25,680 bases of DNA. Source: a virus. Where the stretch lies: the IMG/VR virus record IMGVR_UViG_3300030380_006848, positions 1 through 25,680 of that record; one strand, 5' to 3'. Shown here one piece after another: positions 16,537-24,004 of this stretch. Within the stretch, counting starts at the first letter, position 1, and each line of letters starts with the position of its first letter. Made by a program: the position numbers and the translations under genes. The notes under the pieces were generated by a model. That model ran no database searches and was not told the origin of the DNA. It was given only the letters and a program-made list of their open reading frames with translations.

Positions 16537-16542
16537 TGTCGT

Positions 16543-17946
16543 GTGCAGTCGTCGCTGTCCCTTGAAGCAATTGAAGAGATTGACTTTGAGGTAGCGAAGC
16601 GCGATTTTAGATTCTTTTTTGAAGAGATACTTGGCTTTCAACTGTCGTGGCACCACGAGCAATGGTATAACAACCTTGAATCGCGCAAGCGGTATTGTGT
16701 CAAAGCCGCGCGTGACCACGGCAAATCAACGCTGTTTCTCGGCTACATGCTATGGAAGACGGCGTTCAACCCCAAGACGAAGGCCGTGTTGATTTCTCAC
16801 AGCCTGCATCAGTCTATCCATCACATGCGCACCCTCAACGACTTGATTGACGGTGTGCCGTTCCTTGCAAAAATGAAAAAAGCGGACTCATGGTCAAAGA
16901 CCTTCTTCGGTTTCAGCAACGGGTCCAACATCAGCGCAAAGTCGGTCGGTGGTGCTATTCGTGGTATCCACCCCGACCTCATTCTTTGCGACGACATTTT
17001 GTGGGGAACGACGGACACCGAACTTGCTCGCGTCGCTTCGTGGTTTTACGAAGTCCTTGTGCCGACACTTCACCACACTTCCAAATTGATGATTGTTGGA
17101 ACGCCGTTTACACCAACTGACCTTTACACAGAGTTGGAAAGCAGGGAAGGCTATCTCGTTGAAACCTACCCTGCCATCAACACCAAAGGCGAGGCTCTTT
17201 GGCCGGAACGGTGGGACTTGGAATCGTTGGATGCTCGTCGCAACGACATGCCAGCCATTGCGTTTGCGCGCGAATACCTGTGCGAACCGATGGACGATGT
17301 GAGCAGTCTTTTCCCCTCAACCATTCTCCAAGCCTCCAAAGACTCAACGCTGAAATTGATTGAGCGTGAGGTAGGCGACCCCGATGACCAATACTTCATC
17401 GGCTGGGACCCTGCTATTTCGTCGGACCGCTCGGCTGACTATACCGTTATGGTCGTGCTTCGTCGCCCCTCCACCAATCCCGAACTGCTTGAATTGGTTC
17501 ACGCGGTTCGCCGGAAGAATATGGATTTCCGAACGCAAATCACCGAGATTCAGCGGTTGAACGCGAAGTTCAACCCCGATGTCATAGAGTTGGAGGCGAA
17601 CAACTTTCAGCGCGTGTTCGCAACAGAACTGCGCGCGGATACTGACCTTCCAATCAAGACTTTCATTTCCACACGCCAACGCCGCGAGTCGCTTCTCATG
17701 GGGTTGGTGTTGCGCTTTGAGAAAGAGCAAATTCGTCTGCCGTGGGGCGACGACCGCTCCCGAACGCTGATGTCCGAACTTGAGCGCGAACTGCTCATGT
17801 TCGGCATGAGTAAGAAGGGACGGCTTGACAGCATCGGTCGGCATGACGACTTTGCTATTGCTCTCGCGTTGGCTCATTGGGCCACCACGGAATTCCGTGA
17901 GCGCATTGTGGACTTGGATGAAATAATGGCGGGGTTGTTAGATTGA
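16543..17946 (+). CDS. terL: Terminase large subunit
   Basis: The 467-aa product is the packaging motor that translocates viral DNA into the prohead and cuts it. Its ATPase domain shows a Walker A-like ARDHGKST (residues 56-63) and a Walker B LILCDD with acidic residues D150/D151. The C-terminal RNase H-like nuclease has GWDPAIS with D289, the IELEANNF strand with E349/E351, and GRHDDFAIALALA with D435/D436. The order and length fit a complete terminase. The GTG start follows GGTGATG about five bases upstream, and the gene begins six bases after its neighbour. It would dock on the portal encoded at 21796 and may work with the HTH protein at 11115. The presence of all catalytic residues argues for an active packaging system. 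Confidence 0.96.
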   Translation: MQSSLSLEAIEEIDFEVAKRDFRFFFEEILGFQLSWHHEQWYNNLESRKRYCVKAARDHGKSTLFLGYMLWKTAFNPKTKAVLISHSLHQSIHHMRTLNDLIDGVPFLAKMKKADSWSKTFFGFSNGSNISAKSVGGAIRGIHPDLILCDDILWGTTDTELARVASWFYEVLVPTLHHTSKLMIVGTPFTPTDLYTELESREGYLVETYPAINTKGEALWPERWDLESLDARRNDMPAIAFAREYLCEPMDDVSSLFPSTILQASKDSTLKLIEREVGDPDDQYFIGWDPAISSDRSADYTVMVVLRRPSTNPELLELVHAVRRKNMDFRTQITEIQRLNAKFNPDVIELEANNFQRVFATELRADTDLPIKTFISTRQRRESLLMGLVLRFEKEQIRLPWGDDRSRTLMSELERELLMFGMSKKGRLDSIGRHDDFAIALALAHWATTEFRERIVDLDEIMAGLLD

Positions 17947-18143
17947 CTGATTGTAATTGTGATTTATGCGTAGGAACGGATGCCGCGTTTGGCTACCTTG
18001 AGAAGAAGTTGTGTCCGGCTGGCAAAGCCGCGGCCAAGCGGAAGTTCAAGGTGTATCCGAGCGCGTATGCAAACGGATGGGCTGTTCAATACTGTCGCGG
18101 CAAGTTCAAAGGCAAGAAAAAGAAGGGAGGTAAAAAGAAATGA
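17943..18143 (+). CDS. Small basic protein with AKRKF...YPSAYAN motif
   Basis: A 66-aa product starting at TTG, which overlaps the terminase stop. It has an N-terminal CxC-x2-C (C4, C6, C9), then LCPAGKAAAKRKFKVYPSAYANGWA (residues 23-47), and a Lys/Gly-rich tail. The GKAAAKRKF...YPSAYAN signature recurs, from memory, in small proteins of marine phages and large eukaryotic viruses, with no known function. A nucleic-acid-associated role is plausible from the charge. Its ribosome site is weak, so expression is probably coupled to the terminase. Confidence 0.75.
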   Translation: MTDCNCDLCVGTDAAFGYLEKKLCPAGKAAAKRKFKVYPSAYANGWAVQYCRGKFKGKKKKGGKKK

Positions 18144-18304
18144 AACTCAAGAAAGACAAATGCTGTTGCGGTGGCACAAAAAAGACTCCGTGCGTTTGCA
18201 TGATTGAAGGAAATCAATGTTCTGCAAAATCCCCCAAATGCCCATGCTATGCTTTGATGGACAAGCAAAAAACTGCTTTGAAAAAAATGGTGCGCGTGGT
18301 ATGA
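18140..18304 (+). CDS. 54-aa Cys-rich (metallothionein-like composition) small protein
   Basis: A short gene that size cut-offs would miss. It starts at ATG 18140, overlapping the previous stop (ATGA), with a strong Shine-Dalgarno GGGAGGT (18125-18131) nine bases upstream. It ends at 18304, overlapping the next start (ATGA). The product has eight cysteines in 54 residues: C8, C9, C10, C18, C20, C27, C34 and C36, in patterns CCCGG, PCVC and KCPCY. Spacing suggests metal binding or a disulfide-rich fold. The overlap with both neighbours and the ribosome site argue strongly that it is translated. Function is unknown. Confidence 0.75.
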   Translation: MKLKKDKCCCGGTKKTPCVCMIEGNQCSAKSPKCPCYALMDKQKTALKKMVRVV

Positions 18305-18756
18305 CGGTTGAGAAAAACTTGAACCGTTGGTTCAAGGAGAAGTGGGTGGATGTTTCACGCAAGAAGAAGGATGGCACACATCCTCCATGTGGACGGTCCA
18401 AAGCAAAGAAGGGTAGCAAGGGGTATCCTAAGTGTCGCCCGTCCGTCAAGGTATCAAGCAAAACGCCGAAGACATCCGGCTCTATGACAGAAGGTCAAAA
18501 GCGCGCGGCAACGAAACGCAAGCGTAGCAAAAAGCAGGGCGTGGGCGGAAAGCCCACCATCGTTAAAGCGATGGACGAGGCGTGGCTGTTCATGAAGGGG
18601 CGCGGCGATTATCCACCATGCCCTACTCCGGCCAAAGGCAAGTATCAAACTGCTCAAGAAGCGAAACAGGTTGCGGACTATCAATCGCAACAATCGGGGC
18701 GACCGATTTCAACATACCCATGCGTATGCGGGTATCATCATTTGACGAGGGGTTGA
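18301..18756 (+). CDS. DUF5872-like small basic protein
   Basis: A 151-aa product. The N-terminal part, residues 10-50, reads WFKEKWVDV ... HPPCGR ... GYPKCRPSVKV and matches from memory the family named DUF5872, found in marine phages and large DNA viruses of eukaryotes; its role is unknown. A Lys/Arg-rich stretch follows. The C-terminus ends in CVCGYHHLTR (C141, C143, H146, H147), a likely zinc knuckle. I take the ATG at 18301, which overlaps the Cys-rich gene's stop, because the in-frame extension upstream is antiparallel in sense to that gene's codons and not family-like. It sits in a run of small basic Cys-containing genes between terminase and portal. Confidence 0.82.
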   Translation: MTVEKNLNRWFKEKWVDVSRKKKDGTHPPCGRSKAKKGSKGYPKCRPSVKVSSKTPKTSGSMTEGQKRAATKRKRSKKQGVGGKPTIVKAMDEAWLFMKGRGDYPPCPTPAKGKYQTAQEAKQVADYQSQQSGRPISTYPCVCGYHHLTRG

Positions 18757-18760
18757 TAAC

Positions 18761-19363
18761 ATGGATTGGTGGAATGTCCTTAAAGCGCGTGGTGCGGCTA
18801 AACGCCGAAAAGAAGACCAGCGTGATTTAGAAGAGTTCGCTGAACGACGCGATAAGCATTTTGCTGATGGCAAAGTTGGTCCTCGTAGTATGGTGAGCAT
18901 TCGCGCACCGCAAGCATTGGCTGGTGTTCAGCATAAAAATATCAAATTCACAAATCCCGACGAAGTAAAAGAGGTTTCAATCAATCCAAACGCGACTTTT
19001 ACATCCCGAAACGCAAACATCTCTCGTCAAATTCGCGACCAAGGGCGTGCGGAGAAAGAGCGAAACCGTAACCAAAATTTACAATCCCACTTTGAAGGTA
19101 GCGGCATCACAGGCGCGAGAAAATTGATGGGCGATGAAGGAGTTGAAGTCCATCTCCCGATAAGACAAGTGAAAAGACCCAAACACCCGTATGGTTTAGG
19201 TTCGTATGGAGGAGGGAGGTCTCCCAGCAGAGGGCAGTATAAGCACCCATCCGAAGCCTTCAACGCTAAAAACATCAAACGACTGGTGCAAGAAGGTTTC
19301 ACACCTTCTCCGAATCAACTCTTACAATTGCCGGAAGGTCAACGAACAATGGAGGATATGTGA
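18761..19363 (+). CDS. Hypothetical basic protein
   Basis: A 200-aa product of unknown family. It begins MDWWNVLKARG followed by an Arg/Lys/Glu-rich helix (residues 10-35). The middle is Asn-rich and the C-terminal third contains a Gly/Ser/Arg-rich loop (GSYGGGRSPSRG). No cysteine cluster or membrane segment is seen. The ATG follows GAGGGGTTGA, which overlaps the previous stop, so it is co-transcribed with the small-protein cluster. It could be a minor virion or accessory protein. No firmer statement is possible. Confidence 0.7.
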   Translation: MDWWNVLKARGAAKRRKEDQRDLEEFAERRDKHFADGKVGPRSMVSIRAPQALAGVQHKNIKFTNPDEVKEVSINPNATFTSRNANISRQIRDQGRAEKERNRNQNLQSHFEGSGITGARKLMGDEGVEVHLPIRQVKRPKHPYGLGSYGGGRSPSRGQYKHPSEAFNAKNIKRLVQEGFTPSPNQLLQLPEGQRTMEDM

Positions 19364-19779
19364 TGACAGAATACGAATACATTTACCATGAAGAGCCGAT
19401 AACAGCCGAAGAATTAGCAATGATGAACGACGAAGACATCGCGAAAGAGGTGTCGTTTTGCACATGTTGTTCACCGTTTGACATCGCGAACACGGTGTTG
19501 AAAGCGAAGAAAAAGAGCAAACCCTTCCACGGCTACAACCCAAACAAGCACAGTCGCAAAGGTGGGTTGAACGCGAAAGGTCGCGCCGCCGCGAAGCGGA
19601 AGAGTGGTGCGAATCTCAAGCCGCCGGTCACGACCAAACCGAGCAAACTCAAACCCGGCGGCAAGAAGGCCAAGCGCAGGAAGTCTTTTTGCGCGCGGAT
19701 GAGTGGAGTCAAAGGACCAACGAGTAAGGGTGGTAAAATGACTCCAAAAGGCGCGGCGTTGAAGAGGTGGAATTGTTGA
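19363..19779 (+). CDS. DUF6321-like basic protein
   Basis: A 138-aa product. From residue 63 onward it reads KHSRKGGLNAKGRAAAKRKSG ... LKPPVT ... RRKSFCARMSGVKG ... ALKRWNC. From memory this matches the family called DUF6321, present in phages and large eukaryotic viruses, with unknown role. An acidic N-terminal 30 residues and a CxCC motif (C33, C35, C36) precede it. The strongly basic domain suggests nucleic-acid or ribonucleoprotein contact. The start is set at ATG 19363 because GGAGG (19351-19355) lies seven bases upstream; the GTG at 19360 is too close. The gene overlaps the previous stop. Confidence 0.82.
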   Translation: MTEYEYIYHEEPITAEELAMMNDEDIAKEVSFCTCCSPFDIANTVLKAKKKSKPFHGYNPNKHSRKGGLNAKGRAAAKRKSGANLKPPVTTKPSKLKPGGKKAKRRKSFCARMSGVKGPTSKGGKMTPKGAALKRWNC

Positions 19780-20219
19780 GCGGTATTTCCTCTTGGGTCT
19801 TCGTCAAGAACATGACGGACGGAGAATTAGAGGATGACTTCGCATATCAACTTCATCGGTCGCGTCTCACCGACAAATTGCCCCGAGAATCGGTTGAACA
19901 GTATCACCAAAGAATGGCGAACACCTGTCCATGCGGGAGCGGTCAAACGGCAGTCCCAAATGCTCATTTTGAAGAGCCGCGATGCATGACATGTATTCGC
20001 GAGCAAACGAGCAAGTTCATGAGTCAAATGTTTCAACAAGAGGAACAACCGACCATCCAAACCAACCCACGCCCCGACCAAAGAACGCATCCGTATTCGG
20101 CTGGCAGATATGACCAATACCCCTTCGGCTACGACTTTTCACAAAAGAACGCAGGTGAACCGATGGAGATTTCTTGGCGGCTTCTCAAGAAGGACCCGCG
20201 TATTGGGCGGACAAGGTGA
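19776..20219 (+). CDS. Hypothetical protein with CPCGSG/CxxC zinc-finger-like motif
   Basis: A 147-aa product if it starts at TTG 19776, which overlaps the previous TGA and follows GAGGTGG by about five bases. GTG 19767 and ATG 19812 are alternatives. Residues 51-73 carry C51-P-C53-GSG ... C70-x2-C73, resembling a SEC-C-like zinc motif. A disordered Pro/Gln/Asn segment follows. The last 16 residues contain EPMEISWRLLKKDPRIG, a compact amphipathic tail that looks like a docking peptide. No family is assigned. Confidence 0.7.
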   Translation: MSGISSWVFVKNMTDGELEDDFAYQLHRSRLTDKLPRESVEQYHQRMANTCPCGSGQTAVPNAHFEEPRCMTCIREQTSKFMSQMFQQEEQPTIQTNPRPDQRTHPYSAGRYDQYPFGYDFSQKNAGEPMEISWRLLKKDPRIGRTR

Positions 20220-20226
20220 AGTGGTG

Positions 20227-20391
20227 ATGCCGAGCAAACATTACGATGTTTTCAAGCACAAAGTGCGAAAGAAGTTGCCGAAGCGCGTCCGTTTCGCTAC
20301 GGTCTGCCGCAAGTGCAAAAAAGTGCGCGTGACACAACAATGCTTGACTTGTCAAATTGACGCGGCGTTAGCGTGGGGACAGGCTTGGTGA
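20227..20391 (+). CDS. 54-aa zinc-ribbon-like protein
   Basis: The product has a basic N-terminal half and C27-x2-C30 ... C39-x2-C42, a minimal four-cysteine zinc site, then a helical tail ending WGQAW. AAGGTGA (20213-20219) is seven bases before the ATG at 20227 and overlaps the previous stop. A longer frame from 20110 lacks such a site and is out of register with the upstream gene, so I reject it. Function is unknown; nucleic-acid binding is plausible. Confidence 0.7.
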   Translation: MPSKHYDVFKHKVRKKLPKRVRFATVCRKCKKVRVTQQCLTCQIDAALAWGQAW

Positions 20392-20395
20392 AGAA

Positions 20396-21796
20396 ATGAC
20401 TCTCATTGACCTTAACGACATCGCGACGATGCTGGCCTCACATCCTCTCGTCAAGACGGACATACGCGGTGCTTCATTCGGTGATGCACCAAAGCCAATC
20501 GCTGGCGGTGCAGGTCAATTGAGTGCTAATCCAATGCCACCCAAACCGAACGAAATTGAAGAGAGCGAGCAGAAAAAGAAAACGCAACAAATGGTAAGAC
20601 AACAACTCAACCGTTCCCTCCCCGACGGCGGTTGGTTTCAGTCCATGTTTGGTCGCGGTGCGGGAGACTTGGTCAAAGACCTACGAATGGCGCGACGCGA
20701 AAATAAAGACATGCGCGAAGCCATTGATTATGCCATTGACGCTATTCGGATTGCGAAAAAGCAAGAAGTTGAGGCAACTCTTCAATCAATTGACTGGATT
20801 GGCAAGCACGAATCTACCGTCCGCAGTTTAGGAATTAGCGAGCGAGATTTGCTTGCTCTTCGCAAACATGGCAAAGCACGCGAATACGCACTTCGTCGGG
20901 CTTGCGTTCAATGGGAGAAGGCAAACGACATCATCAGCAAGTTGTTGTTGATTGACGGTGATTTCAACAAAGAGCAACGGCAGACATGGGTTGACGCGCA
21001 ACAACTTAAAAAGAATTCAAAGAAGGAGTGGCGCAACACTTTGCATTCTGTTGATAACATCAAGAAAGGAGAGGCTATGTGGCTCACAAAAGCCGCAGAC
21101 ATTCTTGAGGCGCGCGGACCACTACCTTCAAATGAGATTTTTGCGAGCATGGGCGACGGTGTGAAACATTTATCCGCCGCGAAGTTGAGTTCGTTGTTCA
21201 AAATGCATGGCGTTGAATATGACATTGAGAAGGTTGGTATCAATTGGGGTATTGTTCGCAACGATGTCATTTTCAAGGATGTGTGGGCTTACGCCGCAGG
21301 TTTCCTTGACGCAGACGGTTACATCACCATCACGAAAAGGCTTGAGCCGCGCGCAGGATTTATTGCTACGGGCGAACGAGGCAAAATGCATTGCGAACAA
21401 CTGCAAAAAGCGTTAGGTTGCGGTGTGCTACAAACGGATTTGAAAATTCACAAGAACAGCCGAAGAACGCAACACCGTCTTCAATTTTACAGCGAAAATG
21501 ACCTACGCGCATTGATGAAAGGCATGCGTCCTCATCTGCGCATGAAGAAAGGTCAAGCAGGTGCTATTCTTGAATTACTTGATTTGCGCGGTAGAAAAAG
21601 CGACATTGTCAAATCTCGTCGCGATGACCTCTACCGTATCGTCAAATGGTTGAATTGGAAGGATGTTCCGGGCAAGCGAGAAGAATTGCTCAAGGAGTGG
21701 AACATTGATGAAGCGGGAGTTCATGCGATGTTCAGTCGGGATGGTGAAACCCTTCGTCTTCTTGACGACGCTAACCGACTTGTGGAGATGATTTGA
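20396..21796 (+). CDS. Coiled-coil/winged-helix protein with LAGLIDADG homing-endonuclease domain
   Basis: A 466-aa product. Residues 1-230 are mostly helical and charged. About 227-290 resemble a winged-helix DNA-binding unit (WLTKAADILEARGPLPSNEIF...). From about 295 a single LAGLIDADG-type domain begins: AAGFLDADGYI at residues 300-310 with acidic D305/D307, then QLQKALGCG, a beta-rich stretch, and MRPHLRMKKGQAGAILELL. One motif per chain implies a homodimeric endonuclease if active. There are no intein splice-junction features. The gene is preceded by GGTGA four bases before the ATG, and its TGA overlaps the region just before the portal ATG. It may be a free-standing homing nuclease, or a domesticated DNA-processing or recognition protein of the packaging region. 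Confidence 0.82.
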   Translation: MTLIDLNDIATMLASHPLVKTDIRGASFGDAPKPIAGGAGQLSANPMPPKPNEIEESEQKKKTQQMVRQQLNRSLPDGGWFQSMFGRGAGDLVKDLRMARRENKDMREAIDYAIDAIRIAKKQEVEATLQSIDWIGKHESTVRSLGISERDLLALRKHGKAREYALRRACVQWEKANDIISKLLLIDGDFNKEQRQTWVDAQQLKKNSKKEWRNTLHSVDNIKKGEAMWLTKAADILEARGPLPSNEIFASMGDGVKHLSAAKLSSLFKMHGVEYDIEKVGINWGIVRNDVIFKDVWAYAAGFLDADGYITITKRLEPRAGFIATGERGKMHCEQLQKALGCGVLQTDLKIHKNSRRTQHRLQFYSENDLRALMKGMRPHLRMKKGQAGAILELLDLRGRKSDIVKSRRDDLYRIVKWLNWKDVPGKREELLKEWNIDEAGVHAMFSRDGETLRLLDDANRLVEMI

Positions 21797-23634
21797 TGGC
21801 AGAAGAAAAGGGCTTAGTCGGGCGTTTTTTATCGTCGCTGACGCGTCCATTCAACCGACGCACGACCCCCGAACCAATCATGCCTCTATGGAAGGCGGGG
21901 ATTCAAGAACCTGTTCTCGTCCAAGGCGTATCCATACCTGCTCTGTATTCAACGGTGCAAGAATCCATTATCCTCCGAACAACCATCAACACGCTTTGCC
22001 AAGAAATTTTCCGTCGCGGCTACTATTGGGAGAAAAAATTTCACAAGAAATGCAACAACTGCGAAGAAGAATATCAGCACGACACCGTGACTCAATGTCG
22101 CATCTGCGGAAACGAAGAATTTGAGACTCCCGACGCGGACCAAATCCTCTACCCGCGGTGGTTGATGAAACGGCGAAACAGTATGGACCAGTCTTTTATT
22201 GAGGTGATGAAGGAAATTGAGTGGGACTTGGACATCGTTGACGACGCGTTCCTGTTGCTCATCAAGGAGTATTTCATTGACCCGAAGAGTGGTGAAATTG
22301 AATTTTTCCGAATCAAAGAGTTGGTGCGTGGTGACCCAACTTTCATGCGCATTGTGGCTGACAAAACAGGCAAACGCGGGGGACGCTACTTACTTTGTCC
22401 TGTGCATCGCGATAAAACATATCCGCACAACGGCGACCACAGCAAATGCGATGTGTGTTCTCTTCCTCTCCAAGATGTCCACTACATCAACACCGCAGGT
22501 AGCGGCAAGACGCAGTATTACATTGACGGTGAAGTGTTGCACCTTTCAAAATTCAATCCGTCCAAGTTATACGGTCGCTCACCCGTCGCCAGCATGTGGC
22601 GACAGGCGCAATCGCTCACCGCGATGGACAACTACATTTACCTCGCGTATCAAAAACGACGCATACCTCGTGGTGTTCTCGCCATCACCACCGACAACAT
22701 TCAATCCACCGCTTCGTTTTGGAAAGGCGCAGAAGAAAAAATGGAGCGCGACCCGCACTACATTCCTAAAGTTGGTGTTGAATCAGCATCGGGTCGTGGC
22801 AAAGTTGAGTTCGTTCGTTTCATGGACAGTCTTGACGAGATGCAATACGCGCAGGTTCGCGATGAAATCCGCATGCGCATAGCCGCTTTCTACGGTGTAT
22901 CCAATGTTTTTATGATGGACGCTGGCAAATCCGGCGGACTCAACAACGAGGGGATGCAAATACTCGTGACCAACCGTGCTGTTGAGTCGGGACAAAAATT
23001 GTATTCTCGCGAGTTATTCCCGCGCCTTCTTGAGCAGATGGGCGTTCACGATTGGTCGCTCACGCTTTATCCGAATGAAGAAGAAGACGAAATTACGCGA
23101 CTACGACGCGACGAACAGGAAGTCAACATCGCACAGCGTATGCAGGCTCTTGGGTTCCAGCCGGAATTGACCGAGGATGCTGGACGCGACATACGCTTTG
23201 TCTACAAGAAACCCGACCCACAAGAAGCCGCTATGCAACAACAGGCTGGCGGCGCGATGGGCGGCGGTATGCCACCCGGAGGAATGCCTCCCGGTGGCGG
23301 TATGCCTCCACCTATGCCGCCGGGGGGCGGCATACCTCCACAGGGTGGGGGTCCGATGATGCCACCGGGGGTGGGGCTTCCCCCCGGAGGTGGAGGGCCT
23401 TCTCCCGGTGGCGGTCAAATCATGATGATGGAGAAGGCTATTGGTCTCGGCGAAGGAACAGGTCAACGCGACCGTGGTCCCGCCCCCATCAGTTCCGAAA
23501 CGCATCAATCCGGCGCGCCTTCAACAAAAAAGAATCAACGCGGCGCGAAGAAAACGCCCATTGAGGAAGCACTTGATAGCGTTCAAGCGGCAAAAGACCC
23601 GACCGCGAAACAAAAAGAAAGCGGCTTCCAATAG
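21796..23634 (+). CDS. HK97-type portal protein with two zinc-binding insertions and Gly/Pro/Met tail
   Basis: A 612-aa product. The portal ring sits at the capsid vertex, receives DNA from the terminase and connects the tail. Support comes from the overall layout: an N-terminal arm, SIILRTTINTLCQEIFRRGY, VLHLSKFNPSKLYGRSPV, a long helix region with YLAYQKRRIPRGVLAI, MRIAAFYGVSNVFM, and the NNEGMQ segment. Two Cys/His groups are inserted: C86-x2-C89 ... C101-x2-C104 and C201-x2-H204 ... C218-x2-C221, probably zinc-binding loops. After about residue 480 the chain becomes a Gly/Pro/Met-rich repeat (PPGGGMPP units), then a basic tail. I use ATG 21796, with GGAGATGA upstream, rather than the TTG at 21793. 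Confidence 0.9.
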   Translation: MAEEKGLVGRFLSSLTRPFNRRTTPEPIMPLWKAGIQEPVLVQGVSIPALYSTVQESIILRTTINTLCQEIFRRGYYWEKKFHKKCNNCEEEYQHDTVTQCRICGNEEFETPDADQILYPRWLMKRRNSMDQSFIEVMKEIEWDLDIVDDAFLLLIKEYFIDPKSGEIEFFRIKELVRGDPTFMRIVADKTGKRGGRYLLCPVHRDKTYPHNGDHSKCDVCSLPLQDVHYINTAGSGKTQYYIDGEVLHLSKFNPSKLYGRSPVASMWRQAQSLTAMDNYIYLAYQKRRIPRGVLAITTDNIQSTASFWKGAEEKMERDPHYIPKVGVESASGRGKVEFVRFMDSLDEMQYAQVRDEIRMRIAAFYGVSNVFMMDAGKSGGLNNEGMQILVTNRAVESGQKLYSRELFPRLLEQMGVHDWSLTLYPNEEEDEITRLRRDEQEVNIAQRMQALGFQPELTEDAGRDIRFVYKKPDPQEAAMQQQAGGAMGGGMPPGGMPPGGGMPPPMPPGGGIPPQGGGPMMPPGVGLPPGGGGPSPGGGQIMMMEKAIGLGEGTGQRDRGPAPISSETHQSGAPSTKKNQRGAKKTPIEEALDSVQAAKDPTAKQKESGFQ

Positions 23635-23648
23635 GTTAAAGGGGTGAT

Positions 23649-23669
23649 GTGTCCTCGTCGGACGCATGA
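23649..23669 (+). other. Possible six-codon leader ORF
   Basis: GTG at 23649 follows GGGGTGAT and reads six sense codons to a TGA that overlaps the ATG of the next gene (ATGA at 23666-23669). The next gene itself has no ribosome site at normal distance. Coupling through this minigene is a possibility, but chance cannot be excluded at this length. Confidence 0.25.
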
Positions 23670-24004
23670 GCCTGCTCGCGAAGATGGACCCAATGGTGCG
23701 CAAGTTGGAGACCGCTATGTCGGAATTCAAAGTCGCGCTTGCAAATAACGACCTCGTATCTGCTGAACAATTTTTACGCAGTATCAACGCGACCGCAGAC
23801 TTCCTCGCTGACGATGTGACCGCGATTTACAAATCTCAAACAGGCGGCGACAAAGTGTTAGGCGTCAACGACCGATTTGCAGGTGGCTTCCCTGTTGCTC
23901 AATTCAACAGCACTCAAGGAGTCATCGCAAAGAGCGACCGACCGATGGGCTACATCGGTCCCGACCGCATCGGTGGATACTTCAAGAAGCAAGGACAGGT
24001 GTGA
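23666..24004 (+). CDS. Small hypothetical protein
   Basis: A 112-aa product of unknown family. Residues 1-55 form a helical, coiled-coil-like region (KMDPMVRKLETAMSEFKVALANNDLVSAEQFLRSINATADFL). The C-terminal half is Gly-rich and ends with GYIGPDRIGGYFKKQGQV. The frame is closed upstream at 23645, so ATG 23666 is the earliest good start. The nearest GGTGA lies about 20 bases away. Its position just after the portal suggests a head accessory or scaffold role. Confidence 0.72.
   Translation: MSLLAKMDPMVRKLETAMSEFKVALANNDLVSAEQFLRSINATADFLADDVTAIYKSQTGGDKVLGVNDRFAGGFPVAQFNSTQGVIAKSDRPMGYIGPDRIGGYFKKQGQV

Noticed and set aside
20396-21796. Intein interpretation of the LAGLIDADG domain
   Set aside because: No N-terminal Cys/Ser splice junction with a TxxH block and no C-terminal HN-C/S/T junction flank the domain, and the host protein is not a recognisable interrupted enzyme.
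23260-23420. DNA repeat element in the G/C-rich end of the portal gene
   Set aside because: The repetition follows codons for Gly, Pro and Met in a low-complexity protein tail, with varied synonymous bases. It is a protein feature rather than a mobile or regulatory DNA repeat.
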